NCBI GenBank assembly: GCA_020442275.1
Contig: JAGRKN010000032.1
Span: forward strand, 4,255-53,755
Length of the DNA: 49,501 nucleotides
DNA from: Rhodoblastus sp.
Lineage (GTDB): Bacteria; Pseudomonadota; Alphaproteobacteria; Rhizobiales; Beijerinckiaceae
Direction of reading: 5' to 3'
Position 1 is the first letter of the stretch, and each line of letters starts with the position of its first letter. A model generated the notes under the pieces. The model made no database searches. It was not told where the DNA came from and was given only the letters and a program-made list of their open reading frames with translations. The translations under genes were made by a program, and so were the position numbers. This document shows positions 9,825 through 18,472 of this stretch, piece by piece.

Positions 9825-10694
9825 ATGACAAAAGTCGCTTTTCTCGGCCTCGGCGTCATGGGCTTTCCCATGGCCGGCCACCTGAAGACCAAGGGCGACT
9901 GCGACGTCGTCGTCTACAACCGCTCCGCCGCCAAGGCGAAGGCGTGGGTCGAGAAATTCGGCGGCGCCTCGGCGGCGACGCCGCGCGAGGCCGCCAAGGA
10001 TTGCGACATCGTCTTCGCCTGCGTCGGAAATGACGACGACCTGCGCTCGATCACGCTCGGCCCCGACGGCGCCCTCGCCGGCATGAAGAAGGGGGCCATT
10101 TTCGTCGACCACACGACCGCCTCGGCGGAAGTCGCGCGCGAACTGCACGCCGCTGCGGCCGAGCTTGGCGTCGCTTTCATTGACGCGCCGGTTTCGGGCG
10201 GACAGGCCGGCGCGGAAAACGGCGTGCTGACGGTGATGTGCGGCGGCGACGCCGAACCTTACGCCAAGGCGGAGCCCGTGATCGCGCATTTCGCCCGCGC
10301 CTGCCGTCTGATGGGGCCCTCTGGCGCGGGACAGCTGACCAAGATGGTCAACCAGATCTGCATCGCCGGCCTCGTGCAGGGGCTGGCGGAGGGTCTTCAT
10401 TTCGCCCAGAAGGCGGGCCTGGACGGCGAGGCCGTGGTCGCAGTGATCTCCAAGGGCGCGGCGCAGTCCTGGCAGATGGAAAACCGCTTCAAGACCATGC
10501 TCGACGGCAAGTTCGACTTCGGCTTCGCCGTCGACTGGATGCGCAAGGACCTGTCGATCTGCCTCTCGGAAGCCCGCAACAATGGCGCGAATCTGCCGGT
10601 CGCGGCGCTTGTCGACCAGTTCTATTCCGAAGTGCAGAAGATGGGCGGCAAGCGCTGGGATACGTCGAGCCTGATCGCCCGCCTCAATCGCTGA
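9825..10694 (+). CDS. NAD(P)-dependent beta-hydroxyacid dehydrogenase (3-hydroxyisobutyrate dehydrogenase family)
   Basis: 289-residue oxidoreductase that oxidises a beta-hydroxyacid, or reduces the matching semialdehyde. The N-terminal Rossmann motif is GLGVMGFPMAGHL (residues 8-20). DAPVSGG (120-126) is the substrate-binding signature and Lys173 in GQLTKMVNQ is the expected catalytic lysine. Asn177 in the same helix is also conserved. Candidate substrates are 3-hydroxyisobutyrate, tartronate semialdehyde or a similar acid. I start at ATG 9825 because the protein then begins MTKVAFLGLG; the upstream in-frame extension has no family features. The gene converges on the uracil-DNA glycosylase gene and overlaps it by 11 bases. 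Confidence 0.93.
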   Translation: MTKVAFLGLGVMGFPMAGHLKTKGDCDVVVYNRSAAKAKAWVEKFGGASAATPREAAKDCDIVFACVGNDDDLRSITLGPDGALAGMKKGAIFVDHTTASAEVARELHAAAAELGVAFIDAPVSGGQAGAENGVLTVMCGGDAEPYAKAEPVIAHFARACRLMGPSGAGQLTKMVNQICIAGLVQGLAEGLHFAQKAGLDGEAVVAVISKGAAQSWQMENRFKTMLDGKFDFGFAVDWMRKDLSICLSEARNNGANLPVAALVDQFYSEVQKMGGKRWDTSSLIARLNR

Positions 10695-11325
10695 TCGCGG
10701 CTGCAACGGCGGCGCGGAGCTCCGGCAGGAGCTCGGTCTCGAACCACGGGTTGCGCTTCAGCCAGCCCGTGTTGCGCCACGACGGGTGCGGCAAGGGGAA
10801 CAGCCGCAAGCTGTCGTCGGCGAATTCCCGCCATCGTCTGACAACCTCGTCGACCCTGGCCGCCTTCGCCAAGGGTCGACCCAGTCGCGCAAAATGATAG
10901 CGGTGGGCGTAGCCCCCGATCGCCAGCACGATATCGACCTGAGGCAGGCGCTCGAACAGCCGATCATGCCAATTGCGGGCGCATTCCTTCCGAGGCGGCA
11001 GGTCGCCGCCACTCGCGTCGTATCCCGGAAAGCAGAAGCCCATGGGCGCGATGCAGACCCGGCGCGTGTCGTAGAAAGTCTCGCGGTCCATCCCGAGCCA
11101 AGCGCGCAGACGATCGCCCGATGGATCGTCGAACGGCAGGCCGGATTTGTGGACTCGGATGCCCGGCGCCTGACCGGCGATCAGGAGTCGCGCAGTCGCC
11201 GAGACCCGCAGCACCGGGCGCGGCTCGTGCGGCAGGGGTGCGCCGTCGGGGCATTCGACGCAGATGCGGCAGGCGCGGATTTCATCCGCGAGCCGGTCGA
11301 GATCAGAGCTCGACGACGAGGCCAT
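10684..11325 (-). CDS. Uracil-DNA glycosylase superfamily protein
   Basis: 213-residue protein of the uracil-DNA glycosylase superfamily, which removes uracil or related damaged bases from DNA. Motif 1 is GQAPG (51-55) followed by IRVHKSGLPFDDPSGDRL, and motif 2 is HPS (180-182), near the C-terminus. Cysteines at 19, 22, 25, 91, 98 and 115 are present, but their spacing does not match the four-cysteine iron-sulfur pattern of family 4 enzymes with confidence. Members of this subgroup are common in alphaproteobacteria and are little studied. The gene overlaps the 3' end of the metallo-hydrolase gene by 23 bases and so is probably translated from the same transcript. Confidence 0.87.
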   Translation of the reverse strand: MASSSSSDLDRLADEIRACRICVECPDGAPLPHEPRPVLRVSATARLLIAGQAPGIRVHKSGLPFDDPSGDRLRAWLGMDRETFYDTRRVCIAPMGFCFPGYDASGGDLPPRKECARNWHDRLFERLPQVDIVLAIGGYAHRYHFARLGRPLAKAARVDEVVRRWREFADDSLRLFPLPHPSWRNTGWLKRNPWFETELLPELRAAVAAAISD

Positions 11326-12049
11326 CGCTGGCGGCTTCCGGCCCGCCTTCGGCGCGGATCGTATCGAGGCCGACGAGAACCTCCGGGCCCATATGCGTGA
11401 TCATCATGCGACGCGCCCTGACGCGCGGCAGGTTTTCGCGCAGGCGTGGCCAGTCCATGTGGCCGGGCGCCTTGGGCGCCATGGAGTGGCACTCGCAAAC
11501 GAAGAGATCCGCGTCGGCGGAAATGTCGAGAAGCGCATCCGTCCAGGCGGTGTCGCCGGAAAAAGCGAAGGACTTTCCACCGGCCCCGATCCGCACCGCC
11601 GTCGCGGGCGCGCCCGAGGCGTGAACAACCTCCATGGTGCGCACGGCGAAGCCGGCGATCTCCACGCGGGATGGCGGCGCGATTTCATGAATCTCCCAAG
11701 GGAATCGCCATTTGATGCCGGTCGTGCCCGGAAAGAAGGCCTCCATCGCCATGGAGAGGCGCGATCGCAGCCCCGGCGGCCCGTAGATCGTCAGCGGCTT
11801 GTCGCGCGGATCGACGAATTGCGCCTCGAGCAGCAGAAACGGCAGGCCGCCGAAATGGTCGCCGTGTAGATGCGTGACCAGCAGACCATCGATCTCATTG
11901 AACGAGAAGCCGAGCCGTCGCCAGCCGACGATCGAGGCGGCGCCGAAATCGATCATCAGCGTTTGCCCGGCATGATCGAGACGCAGGCAGGTATGCGCGC
12001 GCCCTCCGCTGCCGAACGCATCCCCGGTGCCTACGAAAGTGACCCGCAT
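11303..12049 (-). CDS. MBL-fold metallo-hydrolase (RNase Z/phosphodiesterase-like)
   Basis: 248-residue metallo-beta-lactamase-fold hydrolase. The zinc motif HLHGDH is at residues 60-65 (THLHGDHFGG); further ligands are a His in EVVHASG, the Asp of FSGDTAWTD and the late His of ITHMGPEV. The overall plan is that of RNase Z-like or cyclic-nucleotide phosphodiesterase-like hydrolases, lacking the long exosite arm of true tRNase Z. The substrate is not clear. It starts seven bases after the GST gene on the same strand and overlaps the glycosylase gene, so GST, MBL and glycosylase form a three-gene unit. Confidence 0.9.
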   Translation of the reverse strand: MRVTFVGTGDAFGSGGRAHTCLRLDHAGQTLMIDFGAASIVGWRRLGFSFNEIDGLLVTHLHGDHFGGLPFLLLEAQFVDPRDKPLTIYGPPGLRSRLSMAMEAFFPGTTGIKWRFPWEIHEIAPPSRVEIAGFAVRTMEVVHASGAPATAVRIGAGGKSFAFSGDTAWTDALLDISADADLFVCECHSMAPKAPGHMDWPRLRENLPRVRARRMMITHMGPEVLVGLDTIRAEGGPEAASDGLVVEL

Positions 12050-12055
12050 TCGCGC

Positions 12056-12667
12056 TCAGGCCTTCGCGCTCGGCCGCGCCGACAATTCGCCGTGCCAGCG
12101 GGCAAGGTTGGTCAATTCGGCCGGCGGCTGGATGCGGGCCAGACGCAGGAAGTCCATGGCGACAAGGCCATCGACATCGGCGACCGAATAGTCGTCGCCC
12201 GCCAGCCAGCGCGTTTCGGCGAGCCGCTCGTCCAGCACCTTCAGAAAATCAAGAACGCGCGGCCGATTGGTTTCGGCGACCTGAGCGATCTGGGGGACTT
12301 CGAGCGCCGCCATCGCGGGATGGGTATGGCGAAACACCATGGCGGTCGGCATCATCAGGTGCAGCTCGACACGCCTGCGCCACATCTCGACCGTCGCGCA
12401 GCCGACGGCGCCCCGCCCGAACAGATTCGGCTCGGGCTGCAATTCCTCGAAATACCGGCAGATCGCGATGGACTCGGTGATCACCGTCCCGTCATCGAGC
12501 ACGAGAGAAGGCGTGCGTTGCAGCGCGTTGATCTTCGAGTAATCCGCCTGCTTGTGCTCCATCTTGCCGAGGTCGACCTGGACCATCGGCACCTCGATCC
12601 CCTTTTCGGCGAGGAAAATGCGGACACGACGAGGGTTGGGGGCGACCTTGGTATCGTAAAGGATCAT
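12056..12667 (-). CDS. Glutathione S-transferase family protein
   Basis: 203-residue protein with a thioredoxin-fold N-terminal domain (MILYDTKVAPNPRRVRIFLAE-like start, TPSLVLDDGTVITESIAICRYF with the cis-Pro and the ES glutathione-binding pair) and an all-helical C-terminal domain (about 90-203, with the N-capping motif SVADVDGLVAMDFL). The family conjugates or reduces electrophiles using glutathione. The N-terminal active-site position has Asn-Pro rather than a clear Cys, Ser or Tyr. I start at ATG 12667, with GGAG eight bases upstream, since the longer in-frame extension is arginine-rich and unlike the family. First gene of a likely GST-MBL-glycosylase unit. Confidence 0.92.
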   Translation of the reverse strand: MILYDTKVAPNPRRVRIFLAEKGIEVPMVQVDLGKMEHKQADYSKINALQRTPSLVLDDGTVITESIAICRYFEELQPEPNLFGRGAVGCATVEMWRRRVELHLMMPTAMVFRHTHPAMAALEVPQIAQVAETNRPRVLDFLKVLDERLAETRWLAGDDYSVADVDGLVAMDFLRLARIQPPAELTNLARWHGELSARPSAKA

Positions 12668-12940
12668 TAACCATACTCCGGCGCGGCGCGGCCGCAGCGC
12701 GCCGGCCAGCATTAACACCCCCCCATATCTGTTGAAAGCGACAGACGGCCGGCTACCCGGCCCGAAACGTTCGCAATGTGCGAGGCCGCACCCGCCGCGA
12801 CGGCAGGCGCGCGCCACAAGTCTTATCGCGATCCCATAGATTTTATTCGAATTGCGGGTCCGCGGTCAGCCAGTCGTTAAGTTTTGTCGCGCAATTATGT
12901 TCCCCACAGTTGTGTCGCGTCCTCGCGTGGGTCGTTCGTA

Positions 12941-14488
12941 ATGAGTCAAGTCACCGCCGAGATGATCGAGCGCGGTCGCGGCGCCAGTTCCCGAAGCTCG
13001 ACCGAACGTCGGCGCCTTGCCTACAAGGTGCGCGAGGCGCGCGAGAAACTGACCACAGGCGGCGCCGGCCACGGCGCCTTCGAGGGCGAACTCCTTCGCA
13101 TCTACGCAGAAAGCCGGATCAGCTCCGCGCCATGGGCCCTGCTGATCGCGGCCGCGATCGGCGGCGTGTCGACCTTCTGGGCGCCGCTCCAGTTCGTCGG
13201 CATCTGGACGGCGATCGTCTGGGCGGCGATCGGCGGCGCCTTCCTCGCGTCCAAGCTCTTCCTGCGGCAGGCCGAGATCACCTCGGTTCCCGCCTGGCGC
13301 ACCAAGATCATTGTCATCGAAGCCTTTCTCGGCCTCGCCTGGGCGTCGATCGTCGTTCTGCTGATCATGTTCGGCAAGGGCGAGGCGCGCGGATTCCTGC
13401 TCTCCATCCTGCTGATGCTCGGCGCGATGACCGCCATGGCGACGGCCGCGATCCCGAACGCGGTTTATGCCTCAGTCACGCCACTGTGCCTCGCCATCGC
13501 CGGCGTTGCCGCAAGCTCCACCACCGACACGCCCGTGCTCGCGACGACCGCGTTCGTCTGCGGCGCGGAGATCTATTTCATTACGCTGGCGCGCCGCCTC
13601 TACGAGACCTCGCTGTCCGCGCTTTACGCCCAGGCCGAGAAAGACGAACTGATCGGCGAACTCGAGCGCGCCAAGTCCAATTCCGACGAAGCGCGCCGCC
13701 GAGCGGAAGAGGCAAATCTGGCCAAGTCGCGATTCCTCGCGACCATGAGCCACGAATTGCGCACGCCGCTCAATGCGATCCTCGGCTTCTCGGAAGTGAT
13801 GAAGGACGAATTGTTCGGCGGCCATGCCGTACCCGCCTATCGTGACTATTCGACCGACATTCATTCCAGCGGCCAGCACCTGCTCGCGCTGATCAACGAA
13901 ATCCTCGACCTCTCGCGCGTCGAGGCCGGCCGATACGAACTCAAGGAAGACGCGATCTCGCTCAGCGCGATCATCCAGGATTGCGAGCATCTGTTGATGC
14001 TGCGCGCGCAGAAGCGCGACATCAAGATCGTCGACGCCATCGAATCCGACCTCCCGCGCCTGTGGGCGGACGAGCGCGCCATTCGTCAGGTCGCGCTCAA
14101 TCTGCTCACCAATGCAATCAAGTTCACGCCGCAGGGCGGCCAGATCACGATAAAGGTCGGCTGGACACAGGCCGGCGGCCAGTATTTCTCGGTGCGCGAC
14201 ACCGGCACCGGTATTCCAGAACACGAAATTCCGGTCGTCATGTCCTCTTTCGGGCGCGGCACGCTCGCACAGAAGAACGCGGACGAAGGCTCCGGCCTCG
14301 GCCTGCCGATCGTGAAGGGCCTCGTCGAACTGCATGGCGGCACGTTCACGCTGCGCTCGAAGGTGCGCGAGGGAACCGAAGTCATCGTCGTCTTCCCGCC
14401 GGAACGCGTGATGAATGCCCTGCCCCGTCTCGGCGAGACCGAAATCGATCCGCGCGCCGCGCGCATACCCCACCGCAGCGCCGCCTGA
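12941..14488 (+). CDS. Membrane sensor histidine kinase (DivJ/PleC-like HisKA type)
   Basis: 515-residue kinase with six or so hydrophobic segments (about 62-215) and no large periplasmic domain, then a coiled linker (232-262), a HisKA domain with phospho-acceptor His271 in MSHELRTPLNAILGFSEVM, and an ATPase domain with N box (LLTNAIKF), G1 box (DTGTGIP) and G2 box (GSGLGLPI). The HisKA sequence is of the alphaproteobacterial PleC/DivJ/PdhS type, which acts on DivK-like receivers. No response regulator gene lies nearby, so it is an orphan kinase. The ATG at 12941 is preferred; a TTG at 12884 would add 19 residues without family support. Confidence 0.9.
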   Translation: MSQVTAEMIERGRGASSRSSTERRRLAYKVREAREKLTTGGAGHGAFEGELLRIYAESRISSAPWALLIAAAIGGVSTFWAPLQFVGIWTAIVWAAIGGAFLASKLFLRQAEITSVPAWRTKIIVIEAFLGLAWASIVVLLIMFGKGEARGFLLSILLMLGAMTAMATAAIPNAVYASVTPLCLAIAGVAASSTTDTPVLATTAFVCGAEIYFITLARRLYETSLSALYAQAEKDELIGELERAKSNSDEARRRAEEANLAKSRFLATMSHELRTPLNAILGFSEVMKDELFGGHAVPAYRDYSTDIHSSGQHLLALINEILDLSRVEAGRYELKEDAISLSAIIQDCEHLLMLRAQKRDIKIVDAIESDLPRLWADERAIRQVALNLLTNAIKFTPQGGQITIKVGWTQAGGQYFSVRDTGTGIPEHEIPVVMSSFGRGTLAQKNADEGSGLGLPIVKGLVELHGGTFTLRSKVREGTEVIVVFPPERVMNALPRLGETEIDPRAARIPHRSAA

Positions 14489-14566
14489 TCCACGCGAGTT
14501 GACGCGCTGCCCCGCTGGCGCGACTCTGCGCCGCGAAGCACCAAGACTTCGCACGTGGAGAACGAC

Positions 14567-15502
14567 ATGGCGGCGCAGACCCGGATCGTGAAGGCCAATG
14601 GCCTCGACATGCAGATCGTCGAGCAAGGCGAGGGGCCGCTCGTGCTGCTGTGCCACGGCTGGCCGGAGCTCGCCTATTCCTGGCGCCATCAGATTCCAGC
14701 TATCGCCGCGGAGGGCTACCGCGTGGTCGCGCCCGACATGCGCGGCTACGGCGGCACGAGCGCGCCGAAGGATATTGCCGCCTATTCGATTTTTCATCTC
14801 GTCGGCGATATCGTCGCGCTGGTCGAAGCGCTCGGCGAGAAACAGGCGATCATGGTCGGGCACGACTGGGGCGCGCAGGTCGCATGGAGCGCGGCCATGT
14901 TCCGGCCCGACGTCTTTCCCGCCGTCGCCGCGCTTTCCGTGCCCTTACGCAATCGGGGGCCTGCCGCGCCACTCGACATTCTGAAGCAGCAGGGCATCTC
15001 GACCTTCTACTGGCAATATTTCCAGAAGCCCGGCGTCGTCGAAGAGGAGATGGCGCGCAACTGGAGCCACACGCTGCGCGCCATCTACTACGGCACCGGG
15101 CTCGGCCTGATGCTGAAGCCCGGACGCGGCATGGTGGAAGACGCGAAGGTTCCGGAGCAGGCGCCCGCCTGGATCAGCGAGGCGGAGATCCAGCATTACA
15201 TCGAGACGTTTTCGCGCACCGGCATCGCCGGCGGCATCAACTGGTATCGCAACATCGACCGCAACTGGGAGCTGAGCGCGCCCTGGCAGGACGCGAAGAT
15301 TTTTCAGCCTTCGCTGTTCATCGCCGGCGCGAAAGACCCGGTCATCACGGGCCTCATCGGCGCGAAGTCGCTCGAGACGATGGACGCGCTCCTGCCGGGC
15401 CTGCGCGGCAAGGTGATCATCGACGGCGCCGGCCACTGGATCCAGCAGGAAAAGCCGGCGGAAGTGAACAAGGCGCTGATCGATTTCATCAAGGGATTGT
15501 GA
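14567..15502 (+). CDS. Alpha/beta hydrolase, epoxide hydrolase-like
   Basis: 311-residue hydrolase matching bacterial soluble epoxide hydrolases, which open epoxides to diols through an alkyl-enzyme ester. The oxyanion motif is HGWPE (30-34), the nucleophile is Asp100 in GHDWGA, the acid is Asp257 in AGAKDP, and the base is His290 in GAGHWIQQE. Tyr148 and Tyr227, in the cap, are in place to activate the epoxide oxygen. The Asp nucleophile excludes ordinary serine esterases; a haloacetate dehalogenase is the main alternative, but the two cap tyrosines favour an epoxide hydrolase. GGAG lies 7 bases upstream of ATG 14567. The kinase gene ends 78 bases before it. Confidence 0.9.
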   Translation: MAAQTRIVKANGLDMQIVEQGEGPLVLLCHGWPELAYSWRHQIPAIAAEGYRVVAPDMRGYGGTSAPKDIAAYSIFHLVGDIVALVEALGEKQAIMVGHDWGAQVAWSAAMFRPDVFPAVAALSVPLRNRGPAAPLDILKQQGISTFYWQYFQKPGVVEEEMARNWSHTLRAIYYGTGLGLMLKPGRGMVEDAKVPEQAPAWISEAEIQHYIETFSRTGIAGGINWYRNIDRNWELSAPWQDAKIFQPSLFIAGAKDPVITGLIGAKSLETMDALLPGLRGKVIIDGAGHWIQQEKPAEVNKALIDFIKGL

Positions 15503-15526
15503 ACCGGCTCCACTGATGGCGCGATT

Positions 15527-15543
15527 GCCGGCCGGAGGCCGGC
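15527..15543. terminator. Short GC hairpin between convergent hydrolase and cobT genes
   Basis: GCCGGCC (15527-15533) pairs with GGCCGGC (15537-15543) around GGA, in the 49-base gap between the two convergent stops. No T run on either side, so it is only a possible bidirectional terminator. Confidence 0.35.
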
Positions 15544-15551
15544 GGTCCCGG

Positions 15552-16568
15552 CTACGCCTTGTCGCTGACGCCCGCGCTGTCGAAGGTCGCCATGTCGCGC
15601 CAGCAATTGAGCGCGGCCTGGATGATCCCGATCGACAGCGCCGCGCCGGAACCCTCGCCGAGCCGCATGCCGAGATCGAGCAGCGGCTTCTTGCCGAGGC
15701 GGCGCAAAACATCGGCATGCGCGCCTTCCGCCGACAGATGACCCGCGACGCAATGATCGAGCGCGTTGCGATCGAGCGCATGCAGCACAGCCGCCGCCGC
15801 GCAAACGACATAGCCGTCGAGCACGACCGGCACGCGCTCGATTCGCGCGGCCAGAATAGCGCCGGCGATGGCCGCCATTTCACGTCCGCCGAGACGGCGC
15901 AGCACTTCCAGGGGATCGGCGAGATGATCGCGATGCAGGGTCACCGCTCGTTCGACCGCATCGATCTTGCGGGCAAGCCCCGCATCGTCAACGCCCGTGC
16001 CGCGCCCCACCCAGTCCGACGTCTTGCCGCCGTAGAGCGCGTAGTAGACCGCGGCCGCCGGCGTCGTATTGCCGATGCCCATTTCGCCCGGCGCGATAAG
16101 GTCCGCGCCTGATATCGCCTCCATGCCGAAGGCCATGGTCGCCGCGCATTCGGCCTCGGTCATCGCGGCGTCCTGCGTGATGTCCTTGGTCGGGATCTCG
16201 AGCGCCATCTCGAAGACCTTCAAGCCCGCGCCAAATGTCGCGCAGATCTGGTTCACGGCCGCTCCGCCCGCGCCGAAATTGGCGACCATCTGCTTCGTCA
16301 CCTCGCGCGGCCAGGGCGAGACGCCCTGATCGACGACGCCGTGATTGCCCGCGAAAACGACGACGGTTGGACGTTCGACGGTCGGCGGCGTCTTGGCCTG
16401 CCAGGCGGCGAGCCATTCGACGATTTCCTCGAGACGCCCAAGCGACCCCGGCGGCTTGGTCAGCTGCGCATCATGCGCGCGCACGACCGCGACTGCCTGT
16501 TCGGACGCCTGCGGCATCACATCCAGGAGATTGCGGAAATCGTCGAAGGGTTTGCCGGATATGCTCAT
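15552..16568 (-). CDS. cobT: Nicotinate-nucleotide--dimethylbenzimidazole phosphoribosyltransferase (CobT)
   Basis: Enzyme of the lower-loop branch of cobalamin synthesis: it transfers phosphoribose from nicotinate mononucleotide to 5,6-dimethylbenzimidazole, giving alpha-ribazole phosphate. The 338-residue protein has LTKPPGSLGRLEEI (37-50), VVFAGNHGVVDQGVS, MGIGNTTPAAAV, and the C-terminal LGEGSGAAL with the catalytic Glu near residue 305. The start at ATG 16568 follows GGGACAG. It is divergent from cobS, which uses its product. No cobalamin riboswitch is visible in the 119 bases between them. In many alphaproteobacteria this enzyme is named CobU. Confidence 0.97.
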   Translation of the reverse strand: MSISGKPFDDFRNLLDVMPQASEQAVAVVRAHDAQLTKPPGSLGRLEEIVEWLAAWQAKTPPTVERPTVVVFAGNHGVVDQGVSPWPREVTKQMVANFGAGGAAVNQICATFGAGLKVFEMALEIPTKDITQDAAMTEAECAATMAFGMEAISGADLIAPGEMGIGNTTPAAAVYYALYGGKTSDWVGRGTGVDDAGLARKIDAVERAVTLHRDHLADPLEVLRRLGGREMAAIAGAILAARIERVPVVLDGYVVCAAAAVLHALDRNALDHCVAGHLSAEGAHADVLRRLGKKPLLDLGMRLGEGSGAALSIGIIQAALNCWRDMATFDSAGVSDKA

Positions 16569-16687
16569 GTCTGTCCCAATTCTTGCGGGCGCGCGTTGCA
16601 TAGACGCCCGGGCCGCGCTTGGAAAGGTCGCAAAGCAATTGATCGGGGAGGCTTGTCGGGCGCGCGTCCAAGGGGCATGTGAAAGCG

Positions 16688-17452
16688 ATGAGCTACGCCG
16701 CCGATTTTCGTTCCTGCCTGTCCTTCTGGTCGCGCCTTCCCGTCGGGACGCAGGCGCCGCTGCCTGCATTCCGCACGGCCATTCGCGCCCTGCCCGCCGC
16801 AGCGCTCGCGATCGCCGCGCCCGCCGCGCTTGCGCTGGCGCTCGGCCGGGCTAGCGGCCTGTCGCCGCTGATGGCGGCGCTGGTGGCGCTCGCGGTTCTT
16901 GCCGCCAGCACCGGCGCGCTGCACGAGGACGGGCTCGCCGATTGCGCGGACGCGCTTGGGGCGGCGACTCCCGAGCGGCGGCTCGACATCATGCGGGACA
17001 GCCGCAACGGCACGTTCGGCACGCTCGCGCTGATCTTCTCGGTCGCGCTACGAGCGGGAGCGCTCACAGCGTTGGTGCAGGCATCGACGCTCCTTGCCTG
17101 CCTCGCGCTATTGGCGGGGGCCGTCATATCGCGCGTCGCCTCGCTCACGCCGCTGGCGCTGCTGGCGCCCGCGCGCGCGGAAGGCGCGGGCCATGCCGCC
17201 GGCGCGCCGGACAGCGACGCGCTGCGCATGGCGATCGTCGGCGCGATTCTTTGCGCCACACTGCCCCTGTTCGCGGGCGCGGGCGCCGGCGCGACCGTCT
17301 TCGCGGCGATCGTGGCGGCGGGCGCGGGCTTCTTCGTCACGTCTCACGCACGCAAGACGATCGGCGGACAGACGGGCGATGTCGCGGGCGCCGCCCAGCA
17401 GCTCGCCGAGATCGGCTATCTGATCGTCCTGTCGACGGCGATTGCGGCATGA
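16688..17452 (+). CDS. cobS: Adenosylcobinamide-GDP ribazoletransferase (CobS/CobV)
   Basis: Integral membrane enzyme that joins adenosylcobinamide-GDP and alpha-ribazole (phosphate) to make adenosylcobalamin (5'-phosphate), the last step of B12 assembly. The 254-residue protein has the family signature [15 protein letters not shown] and [18 protein letters not shown], several membrane spans, and a late [16 protein letters not shown] motif. ATG 16688 is chosen; a GTG at 16679 is possible, since the GGGG site lies between the two optimal distances. Its stop overlaps the start of the DUF1289 gene (ATGA). With the divergent cobT it forms a small B12 lower-ligand locus, and no other cob genes are in the window. 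Confidence 0.95.
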   Translation: MSYAADFRSCLSFWSRLPVGTQAPLPAFRTAIRALPAAALAIAAPAALALALGRASGLSPLMAALVALAVLAASTGALHEDGLADCADALGAATPERRLDIMRDSRNGTFGTLALIFSVALRAGALTALVQASTLLACLALLAGAVISRVASLTPLALLAPARAEGAGHAAGAPDSDALRMAIVGAILCATLPLFAGAGAGATVFAAIVAAGAGFFVTSHARKTIGGQTGDVAGAAQQLAEIGYLIVLSTAIAA

Positions 17453-17673
17453 GCGCCGTCATTCGACCGCGAGCGACACAATCGCCCTGCAACGGCGTCT
17501 GCCGCATGGACGATACGAGCGGTCTCTGTATGGGGTGCGGGCGCACGCTTTCGGAAATCGGCGACTGGGGCTCGATGAGCGACGAGCAGCGCGCGCGCGT
17601 CCGCGATCTCCTGCCCGAGCGCATGGCGAGGCTCAGACACGAAAGATCAGACTCACCAGAAAACGGGCGATGA
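17449..17673 (+). CDS. DUF1289 domain protein, four-cysteine motif
   Basis: 74-residue protein with the DUF1289 pattern: Cys14, Cys18, Cys27 and Cys30 in [20 protein letters not shown], then RTLSEIGDW. The cysteines probably bind zinc or an iron-sulfur cluster. The family is widespread and uncharacterised; members are often found beside cob or fpr genes. Translation is coupled to cobS by an ATGA overlap. Its last 41 bases overlap the tail of the convergent TSUP gene. Confidence 0.88.
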   Translation: MSAVIRPRATQSPCNGVCRMDDTSGLCMGCGRTLSEIGDWGSMSDEQRARVRDLLPERMARLRHERSDSPENGR

Positions 17674-18472
17674 CGACCAGCAGAAAGAGCCCGAAGGCGA
17701 GTTCCAGCCTGCGCTTCGACCATTTGTGCGCGAGCCGCGCGCCGTAGGGCGCGGCCAGCGCCGCCATTGGCGCTATAAAGGCGAAGCCGACGAGCGAGAC
17801 GAAACCGATCGAGCCTGGCGGCAAGCCGGGCTTGCCGAGGCCCGCCAGCGCATATCCGATGGCGCCGGGCGCGGAGACGAGAGCGCCGACGCCTGCCGCC
17901 GTGCCGACCGCGAGGTGGATTGGGGCGCCGTAAAGCGACATGTAGAGATTGACGAGCTGGCCGCCGCCGACGCCCATGAGCGCCGAGAGAAGGCCGATCG
18001 TTCCGCCGACCGCCCATGACACCGGCCCTCGTGGCGGCTTCTCCCCGAGCTTCCAGTTGGTGTAGCCGCCGAGCATGCGCACGGCCGTAAACATGGAAAT
18101 GCCGACGAACACCAGCTTGAAAAGCGCCGCCGGCGCATTGCGGGCGATGGCCGCGCCGAGCGCGACGCTGACGACGACGGGCAGGATCCAGCCGCGGATC
18201 GTCGCCATATCGACCGCATTCTTCGAAAAATGGGTACGCGCCGAGGCGAGAGATGTCGGCACGATGACGGCAAGCGAGGTGCCGACGGAGACAGGCATCG
18301 CGACTTCGTCGGCAACGCCGGTAAAGCGCAGCGTCTGATAGAGCACCGGCACGATGATGGCGCCGCCGCCGACACCGAACAGGCCCGCGAGTACGCCGGT
18401 CGCGACGCCCGCGACCGCGAGCGCTGGGGCGAGCCAGACGAGATCGGAATGGAGAAGCGCGGAGAGGTTCAA
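17633..18472 (-). CDS. TSUP family transporter (TauE/SafE-like)
   Basis: 279-residue membrane protein of the TauE/SafE sulfite/organosulfonate exporter family. It has about eight predicted helices and two copies of the family glycine signature: GLFGVGGGAIIVPVL near residues 30-44 and LSALMGVGGGQLVNLYM near 165-181. Such proteins move sulfite, sulfonates or other small anions; the substrate here is not indicated. The gene begins inside the stop of dusA (four-base overlap at 18469-18472), so the two are co-transcribed, and it converges on the DUF1289 gene. Confidence 0.92.
   Translation of the reverse strand: MNLSALLHSDLVWLAPALAVAGVATGVLAGLFGVGGGAIIVPVLYQTLRFTGVADEVAMPVSVGTSLAVIVPTSLASARTHFSKNAVDMATIRGWILPVVVSVALGAAIARNAPAALFKLVFVGISMFTAVRMLGGYTNWKLGEKPPRGPVSWAVGGTIGLLSALMGVGGGQLVNLYMSLYGAPIHLAVGTAAGVGALVSAPGAIGYALAGLGKPGLPPGSIGFVSLVGFAFIAPMAALAAPYGARLAHKWSKRRLELAFGLFLLVVIARFLVSLIFRV

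Noticed and set aside
9303..10706. 467-codon frame running from the glycine-rich protein through the complement of the dehydrogenase gene
   Set aside because: Only its last 106 codons have their own strong ribosome site, a signal peptide and natural composition; the rest is antisense to a well-supported gene.
16569..16687. Cobalamin riboswitch between cobT and cobS
   Set aside because: No B12-box-like conserved core and the gap is too short for the full aptamer plus two promoters.
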